Below are positions 1-6,808 of a stretch of DNA of 24,289 nucleotides, one piece after another. The DNA is taken from IMG/VR virus record IMGVR_UViG_3300031673_000471, positions 1-24,289 of that record; one strand, given 5' to 3'. The stretch's first letter is position 1; each line of letters begins with the position of its first letter. Below the pieces are notes generated by a model, which was given only the letters and a program-made list of their open reading frames with translations, ran no database searches and was not told where the DNA came from. A program made the translations under genes and the position numbers. Source of the stretch: a virus.

Positions 1-6
1 ACCGCC

Positions 7-228
7 CTATTCGGCGGCTCTCATCTGCCCTATAAACTCTCTGACTTTTAAATGCTCATCATTTGTGAGTAAAAAGGTCCTGCGCTTTGCTTCTGGTGGA
101 GCTTGTTTTTTACTGCCAGCTCCGGGCCTTGCGCCACCGTGTAGGAGGTTATTCCGGCAGTCGCGACCATAGTTGACGAGGGAGCAGGTTTTGCAATCGC
201 CATTATTCTGGGTGCAGTAGGATTTCAA
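7..228 (-). CDS. Small Cys/Arg-rich phage protein
   Basis: A 73-residue protein of unknown function. The N-terminal third has four cysteines (C5, C12, C15, C24), possibly a small metal-binding site. It is followed by GGARPGAG, a Gly-Arg-Pro stretch often seen at the start of small phage DNA-binding proteins. The C-terminus (about residues 48-70, RRTFLLTNDEHLKVREFI) looks like a short strand plus helix, as in ribbon-helix-helix-like phage proteins, but I cannot assign it. The start is TTG, chosen because GGAGG lies seven bases upstream; no ATG gives a similar length. It lies 12 bp downstream of the ParB-like gene on the same strand and is probably co-transcribed with it. The coding call is fairly safe; the function is not known. 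Confidence 0.65.
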   Translation of the reverse strand: MKSYCTQNNGDCKTCSLVNYGRDCRNNLLHGGARPGAGSKKQAPPEAKRRTFLLTNDEHLKVREFIGQMRAAE

Positions 229-240
229 AATAATTCCTCC

Positions 241-552
241 TTACCAAATAGTAATTCCGGTTTTAATATCGTACCAATCATCATCGTGGTAGCAAGCCTC
301 TAAAAACAGGTCAACGTCCTTGTTTAGCAGGTTGATTCTATCGTTTTCAGATGCGGTTTGCTCGTAATATGTAGGCTCAACTCCTACTTCTAGGGCTGCG
401 TGACAGCTGTGGTGGCCGTCCATGATTACCTGATATTCTTCTCTGTCAATCTCAAAGACCGGGGAGAGTTGTACTTCAAAATCTTGGTCAGCGATTTTCT
501 GAGCAACAATTTCTTCATCGACAAATCTTTGGGAGGAAATTAGTGTTGTCAT
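241..552 (-). CDS. ParB-like (DGHH) small protein
   Basis: A 103-residue acidic protein. Residues about 30-60 contain a strand, then VIMDGHHSCHAALEVGVEP, which resembles the ParB/Srx-type nucleotide-binding core in which a D-G-H-H-R motif begins a helix. Here the usual Arg is Ser-Cys, so CTPase or nuclease activity cannot be assumed. There is no helix-turn-helix DNA-binding domain, so this is a stand-alone core and not a partition protein. The start is ATG, with AAGGGG eight bases upstream and a well-formed promoter further up. It is the first gene of a two-gene minus-strand unit divergent from the packaging operon. It could instead be a family I do not recognise. Confidence 0.6.
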   Translation of the reverse strand: MTTLISSQRFVDEEIVAQKIADQDFEVQLSPVFEIDREEYQVIMDGHHSCHAALEVGVEPTYYEQTASENDRINLLNKDVDLFLEACYHDDDWYDIKTGITIW

Positions 553-582
553 GTTTATCGCCCCTTTCTTTACCTTGAATTA

Positions 583-611
583 AGTATACCATATCAAAAG
601 ATGAATATCAA
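583..611 (-). promoter_or_regulatory. Sigma-70-type promoter, minus strand
   Basis: Read on the minus strand, this is TTGATA, exactly 17 bases, then TATACT, both close to consensus. It points at the ParB-like gene, whose ATG is about 30 bases downstream of the -10 box. This is the best promoter match I found in the window. The 97-bp gap (553-649) also precedes terS on the plus strand, but I see no comparably good plus-strand promoter there. Confidence 0.7.
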
Positions 612-649
612 CACATAAATCAAAATATATTTTAAAGGAGCTGGGCGGG

Positions 650-1114
650 ATGGCAGATAAGGACAAAGGCGGCAGGCCAAGAAAGTTTAAGTCTGCCGAG
701 GAAATACAAGTCGTTATTGATAATTATTTCGGTATTTGCCAAGGTGAAATATTAAAGGACAATGAAGGCAATGTCATTTTTGATAAATATGGAGAGCCTA
801 TAATTATAAACAGTAAGCCGCCAACAGCAACAGGATTGGCGTTATTTATGGGGTTAAACAGCAGGCAGGCTTTATTAAATTATCAGGATAGGCCAGAGTT
901 TAATGACACTATTACACGCGCGAAGATGAGGATAGAGGAATATGCAGAGACGCGCCTGTACGATAAAAATGGTTGTAATGGTGCCAAGTTTACCCTTTCA
1001 AACAACTTCGGCTGGAAAGACACCCAAGCGCACGAAGTTTTTGGCAAGGATGGGGGGCCGATACGGGTAAAACTGGAGGACTTTTTTAATCAGAATACAG
1101 ATAAAGAGGGATAG
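650..1114 (+). CDS. terS: Terminase small subunit (gp3-type)
   Basis: A 154-residue protein that would recognise the packaging site and hand phage DNA to the large terminase. It opens with a basic GGRPRKF stretch. A helical region follows, with KPPTATGLALFMGLNSRQAL (about residues 57-76), the helix-turn-helix-like part of DNA-packaging protein gp3-type small terminases. The second half has the RLYDKNGCNGAKFTLSNNFGW pattern (about 101-121), very typical of this family, and an acidic tail. The length is normal. ATG is preceded by AAAGGAG. It begins the plus-strand late block directly opposite the divergent minus-strand pair. Unusually, it is separated from terL by a terminator, direct repeats and a winged-helix gene. 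Confidence 0.88.
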   Translation: MADKDKGGRPRKFKSAEEIQVVIDNYFGICQGEILKDNEGNVIFDKYGEPIIINSKPPTATGLALFMGLNSRQALLNYQDRPEFNDTITRAKMRIEEYAETRLYDKNGCNGAKFTLSNNFGWKDTQAHEVFGKDGGPIRVKLEDFFNQNTDKEG

Positions 1115-1135
1115 ACCCCCAAAAAACAGGCATCA

Positions 1136-1168
1136 AAACCTTGGCGCAGTACGTGTCCAGGGTTTTTT
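1136..1168 (+). terminator. Intrinsic terminator after terS
   Basis: AAACCTTGG (1136-1144) pairs with CCAGGGTTT (1157-1165), nine pairs including one T-G, across a 12-base loop. It ends in a run of six T (1163-1168). It lies 22 bp past the terS stop and would reduce transcription into the winged-helix and terL genes unless read through. Confidence 0.7.
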
Positions 1169-1175
1169 AATTACC

Positions 1176-1226
1176 GTCAGCAAATGGCGGTCATAGGGGG
1201 GGTTTACAGTCAGGAATTGGCGGTCA
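1176..1226 (+). repeat. 18-bp imperfect direct repeat, 33-bp period
   Basis: GTCAGCAAATGGCGGTCA (1176-1193) recurs as GTCAGGAATTGGCGGTCA (1209-1226), 16 of 18 bases identical, 33 bp apart start to start. Each copy ends in GGCGGTCA. The pair sits between the terS terminator and the ribosome binding site of the winged-helix gene. It is a candidate protein-binding site: an operator for that protein, or a pac/TerS site. Neither role can be decided from sequence. Confidence 0.6.
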
Positions 1227-1248
1227 CCATTTTTGGGAGGGAATAAAT

Positions 1249-1785
1249 ATGGAAACCAGGGCAATTTTATGTGACCCCCGAACGGGCGAAAAAACCGGAG
1301 AGATACGGACCGGCGACAAAATTGTAAGAGCCCGGACAAAGGAGTATTTTGGTGCCACCGTGGAAATTTTGCCGGATGAGGCGTATATAAAAACATTTAC
1401 TAAACCACTTACGCAATTGGCCGAAACCTTGACCGGCCCTGAGACCTCCCTCGTATACTATCTCGTCCAATATCTCAGTTATGAGTCGGGTATGCTCAAG
1501 CACCGCAACGGGCAGCCGCTTGACAGGGCGTATATATCAGATGAGACGGGACAGTCAGAAAGGACCGTTGACAGACTGCTCCAGGGGTTGAAAGAAAAAC
1601 ACGTCATGGGTCGGAACGTGGTTGGCCGGGAAGTGCAATACTTCCTTAATCCTTGGCTTTTCATGCGGGGCAAGCGAATTAACCGCACTCTGCATGACAT
1701 GTTTAAAAATTCCCGGTGGGCGAAGGTTTATGAACTAAAACAGGGTGGTAAAAATGGCGCGAACAGCCTACGAAATAATAAGTAA
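1249..1785 (+). CDS. RepL-like winged-helix protein
   Basis: A 178-residue protein. The N-terminal 45 residues include strand-like segments. The core (about 55-130) is a winged helix: a helix around LVYYLVQYLSYESGML, then PLDRAYISDETGQSERTVDRLL as the helix-turn-helix, then a wing. It ends in FLNPWLFMRGKRINRTLHDM, a hallmark of Firmicutes RepL-like and related phage replication or regulatory proteins (family knowledge). ATG is preceded by GGGAGGG. It lies between terS and terL, an odd place for a replication initiator, and overlaps the start of terL by 32 bp, so the two are translationally linked. It may bind the direct repeat just upstream. Whether it acts in replication, transcription or packaging cannot be told. 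Confidence 0.8.
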   Translation: METRAILCDPRTGEKTGEIRTGDKIVRARTKEYFGATVEILPDEAYIKTFTKPLTQLAETLTGPETSLVYYLVQYLSYESGMLKHRNGQPLDRAYISDETGQSERTVDRLLQGLKEKHVMGRNVVGREVQYFLNPWLFMRGKRINRTLHDMFKNSRWAKVYELKQGGKNGANSLRNNK

Positions 1786-3586
1786 ACGCCGTGAACTGTG
1801 GGTTAACCACCAAAGTGTTGAACGAGACAGGGACTTCACTGAGTCTGTTGCGGAATATGTGACCAGGCCAGAGAGTAAGGGTATCAGGAAAGAGATCGCC
1901 AACAACCCGGAACTGCTCATCGAAATGCTCTTTGTGATTGTAGACAAGGATAAAAAGACCGTGCCCTTTATCTTAAACGAGGTCCAGCGACAATTTATAA
2001 ACGACCTCAACCAGTCCCGGGAAGATTACCGGCAGGGCAAGAGGCTGCACCTCAAATTCTTGGTATTAAAAGGCCGGCAGGCTGGCTTTACCTCCGTGAT
2101 TACAGCCTACCAGCTGGCCTGTAGTATCACGCAGAAAAACTTTGCCGGGTTTACCCTGGCTGATGATTCCGACAACACAGAGACTATTTTTGAGGACAAG
2201 GCAAAGTATCCTTACAACCAGTTGCCCGAGAGGATAAAGCCGACTGAAAAATACAACAACCGGCGCGAATTCCATTTCGAGAAGCTAAATTCACGCTGGC
2301 GGGTGGCCACAGCTGGCAGTAAAGGAGTGGGCCGGTCAAAGACACTTAACTTCTTCCATGGCTCTGAGGCGGCGTTCTGGACTGATTTACAGCAGATGCT
2401 TGCCGGTCTGGGCCAGGCCCTTACTAAAGACAGTATACAAATATTAGAGTCCACGGCAAACGGCTACAACGAGTTTAAAGACCTGTGGGACGATGGCCAG
2501 AACTGGGAGCAAAAATTCTATGAGTGGTGGAAAACGCCGGAATATGTGCAGCAGTTTGAGAGTCCACAAAAACAGGCTGAGTTTAAGCGCCAGATTGAGA
2601 CAAAAGAGGATTGGGTGTTCAAGCGGTGTAAGTGGCTTATTGAGTTTATCGGCCTTACATGGGAGCAGGTCTATTGGTACTACACCAAATGGCTTGACAT
2701 AAAGGAGTTAATCAAGCAGGAGTATCCCTGCAGCGCGGATGAGGCATTTTTAGCCTCAGGTAGGTGCGTATTTGATAAGGACATCATAGTCCAGCGTAAA
2801 GAGTACCTTAAAAAGCTATACACAGAGCAGCCCCCGAAACGGGGTTCTTTTTATTTCGAGTGGAACGACCCGGATACACAGGACAAAATCAAGGACGATA
2901 CAATCAGATTCGTGGAAAATGCCAATGGCATTATTAATATCTACGAGGATCGGAAGGATAATTACCCCTATGTAATCGGCGGTGACACCAAAGGTGAGGG
3001 TAAAGACTTCTATGCCGGGACGGTGATAAACAACGCCACCGGCAACCGGTGCGCTGTGATTCGCATGCAGGTATCAAACAGCAAGCCCTACACGCATCAA
3101 ATGTACTGCCTGGGGCGGCACTTAAACGATGCACTGATCGGAATTGAGATGAACTGGAACACCGGGCCGATTGAAGAGCTGCAAAGGCTCAATTATCCCC
3201 TGCAGTACCGCAGAAAGCAGTATGACATAAAGTCAAACAAATTGCTTGAAAAATACGGCTGGAGGACAGACGGAAACACTAGGCCCCTTATTATCGACAA
3301 GGAAATAGCTCTCATCGAAGAACACCCGGAACTGTTTAACGACCTGACAATGCTTGATGAGTGCCTAACCTTTGTCTACGACGAAAACAACCGGCCTGAT
3401 GCGGAGTCGGGGAAACATGATGATGTTTTGTTTTCTGACATGATTGCAAATGAGATAAGGCCGCAGCAAACAACACAGGTTAAAATTCCAAAACCCGAGC
3501 TAACCGGCGACGCCGCCCGCATCCACGACCACATTGAAAGCCTGATTAAGGACAAAAAGAGCAAGAAATACAAGCGATACGGATAA
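1754..3586 (+). CDS. terL: Terminase large subunit
   Basis: A 610-residue packaging ATPase and nuclease that pumps DNA through the portal and cuts the concatemer. With the start at ATG 1754: the Walker-A-like motif KGRQAGFTS is at about 106-114, the Walker-B-like segment FFHGSEAAFW at 200-209, and the coupling motif ILESTANG at 230-237. The RNase-H-fold nuclease follows, with GGDTKGEG (D411), IGIEMN (E465) and KHDDVLFSD (D556/D557) supplying the metal ligands. All motors and catalytic residues are present. I prefer ATG 1754 because AGGGTGG lies six bases upstream; a GTG at 1745 would overlap that site. It overlaps the winged-helix gene. The length is normal for a long P22/Sf6-style terminase. 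Confidence 0.95.
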   Translation: MARTAYEIISKRRELWVNHQSVERDRDFTESVAEYVTRPESKGIRKEIANNPELLIEMLFVIVDKDKKTVPFILNEVQRQFINDLNQSREDYRQGKRLHLKFLVLKGRQAGFTSVITAYQLACSITQKNFAGFTLADDSDNTETIFEDKAKYPYNQLPERIKPTEKYNNRREFHFEKLNSRWRVATAGSKGVGRSKTLNFFHGSEAAFWTDLQQMLAGLGQALTKDSIQILESTANGYNEFKDLWDDGQNWEQKFYEWWKTPEYVQQFESPQKQAEFKRQIETKEDWVFKRCKWLIEFIGLTWEQVYWYYTKWLDIKELIKQEYPCSADEAFLASGRCVFDKDIIVQRKEYLKKLYTEQPPKRGSFYFEWNDPDTQDKIKDDTIRFVENANGIINIYEDRKDNYPYVIGGDTKGEGKDFYAGTVINNATGNRCAVIRMQVSNSKPYTHQMYCLGRHLNDALIGIEMNWNTGPIEELQRLNYPLQYRRKQYDIKSNKLLEKYGWRTDGNTRPLIIDKEIALIEEHPELFNDLTMLDECLTFVYDENNRPDAESGKHDDVLFSDMIANEIRPQQTTQVKIPKPELTGDAARIHDHIESLIKDKKSKKYKRYG

Positions 3587-3622
3587 GTTTCCCCGGGAAT
3601 AATCTGCGAGGAGATGGTTTTG

Positions 3623-4003
3623 GTGAAACAAACGATCACGCCTGTACAGTTGCAAGAGCTGACCCCGGAGCAGCGGGAGGGGCTGCGGGAGTGGTGGAAG
3701 CCTAAACTCGGGGACATGTTTGTTTGGCAAAGCACAAACACTAGCGGTCTCATAGGTCCACTGGGACCAATAGTGACCCATATTTTCGGTGATGGAACAT
3801 TCATGGCTACCGGTACGGGCTCACCCTTGGAACATAGCAAGGATGAGTGCTATCCCCTCCTCAGTATCGGTCAGGCTATTGAGTTACTTGCAGAAAAAGA
3901 CCTGCTGCAGCTGCAAAGTGTATTTACAAAAATCTGTTTAGGTATACTGCCAGCCAGCGACCTCATCAACGCCCTATTTGCGGCAGTGAAGGAAGTGCTA
4001 TGA
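3623..4003 (+). CDS. Conserved phage protein of unknown function
   Basis: A 126-residue protein, not assigned to a family. It begins with an ELTPEQREGLREWWKPKLGD segment (about residues 11-30), a pattern seen in small proteins of Firmicutes phages. A Gly-rich middle follows (SGLIGPLGPIVTHIFGDG), then two helices. I take GTG 3623 as the start because GAGGAG lies nine bases upstream; ATG 3614 would touch that site. It lies 36 bp after terL and its stop overlaps the next start in ATGA style, so it belongs to the packaging operon. Confidence 0.7.
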   Translation: MKQTITPVQLQELTPEQREGLREWWKPKLGDMFVWQSTNTSGLIGPLGPIVTHIFGDGTFMATGTGSPLEHSKDECYPLLSIGQAIELLAEKDLLQLQSVFTKICLGILPASDLINALFAAVKEVL

Positions 4004-4296
4004 TGATCTACACCCTAATACCATTCCTAGCCCTGTGCGCCATTATAGGCGCTATTTTAATTGTGTTCAGCCGCTTTATTGTTTATAAGGAGCAAGAGCA
4101 CTCCGCATTCGTGGCCGACCTCCTGAAAAGTCACGCTGCAGAGCGCAGGGACTTGGTTGATCGTCTCATGGCCCGCGACCTAACAGAGGTAAAGCAGGCC
4201 CAGGCGATACAAAGTGTGACACCCAGGGTAATATCCAAGGGCCAAAACAACGCCAAGGTGTCCGAGGAGGCAAGGAAGGTGGAGAATGGCAAATAA
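4000..4296 (+). CDS. Small single-pass membrane protein
   Basis: A 98-residue protein with one N-terminal membrane segment (about residues 3-25, IPFLALCAIIGAILIVFS). A charged helical tail follows, with HAAERRDLVDRLMARDL and probable coiled-coil character. It starts four bases before the end of the preceding gene (ATGA overlap), and its own end overlaps the next small gene by 11 bp, showing tight coupling. The segment could anchor assembly factors at the membrane, but no function is established. With a single segment and no lysis genes nearby, I do not call it a holin. Confidence 0.65.
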   Translation: MMIYTLIPFLALCAIIGAILIVFSRFIVYKEQEHSAFVADLLKSHAAERRDLVDRLMARDLTEVKQAQAIQSVTPRVISKGQNNAKVSEEARKVENGK

Positions 4297-4450
4297 ACAT
4301 CCCGGGTTTAAGGCCGTAGCCGCAAAAATAGCAAAATCAGAAGGTATTCCGGTTAAAAATGCCAGTGCGATCTTGGCATCCTCCAGCCGGAAGGCGAGTC
4401 CAGCGGCTAAAGCAAAAAATCCTAAACTAAACAAGGTAAAAGGTAGTTAG
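4286..4450 (+). CDS. Small basic protein, 54 residues
   Basis: The frame starts at ATG 4286, with AAGGAAGGTGG just upstream and inside the end of the previous gene, and stops at TAG 4450. The protein is lysine- and alanine-rich. It reads HPGFKAVAAKIAKSEGIPV, then ASAILASSSRKAS, then PAAKAKNPKLNKVKG. This is a recognisable style of short phage protein found next to portal genes; it may bind nucleic acid because it is so basic (inference). It is followed by a short hairpin with seven T before the portal gene. Confidence 0.7.
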   Translation: MANKHPGFKAVAAKIAKSEGIPVKNASAILASSSRKASPAAKAKNPKLNKVKGS

Positions 4451-4453
4451 AAT

Positions 4454-4474
4454 GCGGCAAATAGCCGTTTTTTT
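4454..4474 (+). terminator. Weak hairpin and T-run before portal
   Basis: CGGC (4455-4458) and GCCG (4464-4467) form a four-pair stem, five with a G-T pair, closed by AAATA. Seven T follow (4468-4474). It is short, so more likely a leaky attenuator than a full stop. It sits in the 48-bp gap before the portal gene. Confidence 0.5.
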
Positions 4475-4498
4475 GTTGGATAAAGGCAGGTGAAACCT

Positions 4499-6607
4499 TT
4501 GGACCTAAAAGACATAAAGGACGAAAAGTCTCTTATCAGTTTCGGTAACGACTTTTTCGAGCGTTCAGCCAAGGCAAAACGTAGGCTTGAAATGACCTGG
4601 CTCCTTAACATAGCCTTTATAGCCGGGGACCAGCTTGTAAACGTCAACCGGCACACCGGCAACCTGGATAGGATCAACGTTGACTACGATCCCGAGTGGG
4701 TAATCCGTATTGTAGACAACCGTATCTTGCCGATTTACCGGACCATGACGGCCAAACTGACCAAAAATAAGCCCATGCCCAGCGCAAAGGCACATTCCAG
4801 GGAGGAGAGTGACATTCAGGCGGCCCGGGCGGCAATAAAACTCGAGGAAAACCACTGGAATACGCTCAAGCTGGATGAGATTCACCCGGAAATGGCCGGC
4901 TGGCTGGTGGCTACTGGAAATGTCTTTTTTAAGCAGTTCTGGAACCCCAAAAAGGGAGAAAAGGTTGTTGATCTGCAGGACATGGACACCGAGGCCGGGC
5001 TAACCTCGGAAGGAATGCCGCAAATAAAGGCCGGGGCGCAGCAGAAAAGGGTGGAATTTAACCTTGGCGACACGGATCTGGTGCTGCGTTCCCCCTTCAA
5101 CGTCTATCCGCAGCCTGGAAAAACCAAAATGCGGGATATGCAGATGTGCGGGGATGCCGAGATCATGGACGTAGACGAGGTTGAGGCCCTTTACGGCAAA
5201 AAAGTGGAGCCTGACAATGACACCCGGTTTGTGCGGATACAAAACACTATCAATCAGACGGTACAGTCCGGCTCTATTTCGGAGAGGGAAGCGGCTGAAA
5301 ACACTGTTATCGTAAAGGAAATGTACATTCTGCCGTGCAAAAAGTTTCCCAAGGGCCTTATATTCCGGTGGGCAGGCGAAACCTTATTGTCCTACGAGGA
5401 AGAGTGCACAGAAATCGCCCTGGTACACTTCGGCCTAATCGAGCTGCCCGGCAGGTTTTGGTACAAGGGGGTTATCGAAGATATTATCCCCCTGCAACGC
5501 CGGTGGAACCATCTCTTAAGCAAAATTGAGATGCATAACGACTATTACAACGACCCGCCGACCATTGTGGACCCTAGTGTGATAGACATTGACCAGTGGA
5601 CTACTGAGCCGGGCCTGTTGCTTGAATCCAAAATACCAGGCGCTAATATGCAGCAGGCAGCGCACGTTTTACAGGTTCCTGTGCTTGACCCTGCCATCTT
5701 TCAAGAGATCAACATACTTGACGCACAGTTTGAGATCGTACCCTTACTAAACAAGGTCAGCTACGGCAAGGAGACTCCGAACGCCAAGAGCGGCATTGCC
5801 ATTAGTTTCCTGCAAGAAAAAGACGACGATGTTGTGAGGCCGTTGATTGCCCTGGTAGAGGCCGGATACGCTCAGGTGTTCAAGCGAGACTTCAAGTTGT
5901 GTCAGGAAAATTACGATGAAGATCGCGGCTTTGCCATCGTAGGCGAGGATAACAAGGTTGAGTGGATCGAATTTAAAAAGGCTGATCTCGATGCCAATGT
6001 AGACGTTGGGGTGGAACCGGGCTCTGCCATGCCACGGTCAAAAGTAGCGCAGCAGGCCATGGTCATGGATATGCTGGACAAGGGATTCTTCGACGACCCG
6101 AACACAGGCAAGCGCAACTTTGCCAAGGCCCTTAAATACATGGAGTTTGGCTCTGTGGACGATATTTACCAGGACAACGCCCTGGATTCCAACCAGGCCA
6201 AGCGCGAAAATGAAAAAATGAAAGAGGGCGCCCCAGCAATGCCGGAGGACTGGCATAACCACGAGGTACATTTGTACGAACACAACAGAGTCAGAAAGAC
6301 GGCTGACTACGAGACTTACCCGGATGAGGTTAAGCAACTGTTCAACGAGCATATAGCGGCACATCAGGGATTTATGAAGCCGCCTCCCGGACCCACAGCA
6401 GCACCTCCAGGAGGGGAGAATATTCAGCAGGGGGTACAGGTGCCAAACGGAGGTTCCATACCCTCACAGGAAGAGTTAATAGCCTTTGCGGGGCAGTTGC
6501 CTCCTGAGATAGCAACGCAGATTCAGCAGATGCCTCCAGAGCAGCAGAATGGGGCGATTTTAGAGGCCTATAACGCCGTTAATGGTGGTGGGATGCCTCC
6601 AGTATAA
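4499..6607 (+). CDS. P22-like portal protein
   Basis: A roughly 702-residue portal, the dodecameric ring at the capsid vertex through which DNA is packed and ejected. The length is close to that of P22-type portals (about 725), much longer than siphovirus portals. The N-terminal part has the ERSAKAKRRLEMTWLLNIAF helix, a GDQL turn and RILPIYRTMTAKLTKNKP, typical of the family. The middle has the IPLQRRWNHLLSKIEMHN stem-helix segment. The last 90 residues are Pro/Gln-rich (PPPGPTAAPPGGENIQQG), probably flexible or barrel-like. Start: TTG 4499 has AGGTG six bases upstream, the same AGGTGAAAC arrangement as the TTG at 9184. GTG 4490 is also possible (705 residues) but overlaps that site. Confidence 0.9.
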   Translation: MDLKDIKDEKSLISFGNDFFERSAKAKRRLEMTWLLNIAFIAGDQLVNVNRHTGNLDRINVDYDPEWVIRIVDNRILPIYRTMTAKLTKNKPMPSAKAHSREESDIQAARAAIKLEENHWNTLKLDEIHPEMAGWLVATGNVFFKQFWNPKKGEKVVDLQDMDTEAGLTSEGMPQIKAGAQQKRVEFNLGDTDLVLRSPFNVYPQPGKTKMRDMQMCGDAEIMDVDEVEALYGKKVEPDNDTRFVRIQNTINQTVQSGSISEREAAENTVIVKEMYILPCKKFPKGLIFRWAGETLLSYEEECTEIALVHFGLIELPGRFWYKGVIEDIIPLQRRWNHLLSKIEMHNDYYNDPPTIVDPSVIDIDQWTTEPGLLLESKIPGANMQQAAHVLQVPVLDPAIFQEINILDAQFEIVPLLNKVSYGKETPNAKSGIAISFLQEKDDDVVRPLIALVEAGYAQVFKRDFKLCQENYDEDRGFAIVGEDNKVEWIEFKKADLDANVDVGVEPGSAMPRSKVAQQAMVMDMLDKGFFDDPNTGKRNFAKALKYMEFGSVDDIYQDNALDSNQAKRENEKMKEGAPAMPEDWHNHEVHLYEHNRVRKTADYETYPDEVKQLFNEHIAAHQGFMKPPPGPTAAPPGGENIQQGVQVPNGGSIPSQEELIAFAGQLPPEIATQIQQMPPEQQNGAILEAYNAVNGGGMPPV

Positions 6608-6618
6608 CAAGCTTACCA

Positions 6619-6664
6619 GGGCCGGGACGCCCTTCCTCAGCGTTCCCGGCCTCCGCATTTGCGG
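6619..6664 (+). other. Tandem hairpins after portal
   Basis: GGCCGGGA-CG (6620-6629) pairs with CGTTCCCGGCC (6641-6651), leaving one bulged T: ten pairs, very GC-rich. It is followed at once by CCGC-ATTT-GCGG (6653-6664). There is no T-run after either, so this looks like an RNA-stability, pausing or processing structure more than a terminator. It lies 11 bp after the portal stop. Confidence 0.55.
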
Positions 6665-6721
6665 AAAAGACAGAGGACAGAAAGGCGGGAAATAGAGGTC
6701 ACGTCAATATAAACCAGTTTA

Positions 6722-6751
6722 AGCGGCTAACCCACATGGGAGCCGCTTTTT
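6722..6751 (+). terminator. Intrinsic terminator before scaffold gene
   Basis: AGCGGCT (6722-6728) pairs perfectly with AGCCGCT (6741-6747). Inside the loop CCCA pairs with TGGG, extending the stem after two unpaired A. Five T follow (6747-6751). It lies in the 201-bp gap between portal and scaffold, whose remaining bases show only the scaffold ribosome binding site (GAGGGGG before ATG 6809). Confidence 0.75.
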
Positions 6752-6808
6752 AAATTCAAAAAATATGCACCAAGCTCAAAAAGTGAACAGTGCTGAGGGG
6801 GTAAACAC

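Noticed and set aside
3376-3840. A 154-residue minus-strand frame covering the end of terL
   Set aside because: It lies opposite conserved terL coding sequence and the next gene, is Cys/Ser/Pro-rich as shadow frames are, and has no ribosome binding site.
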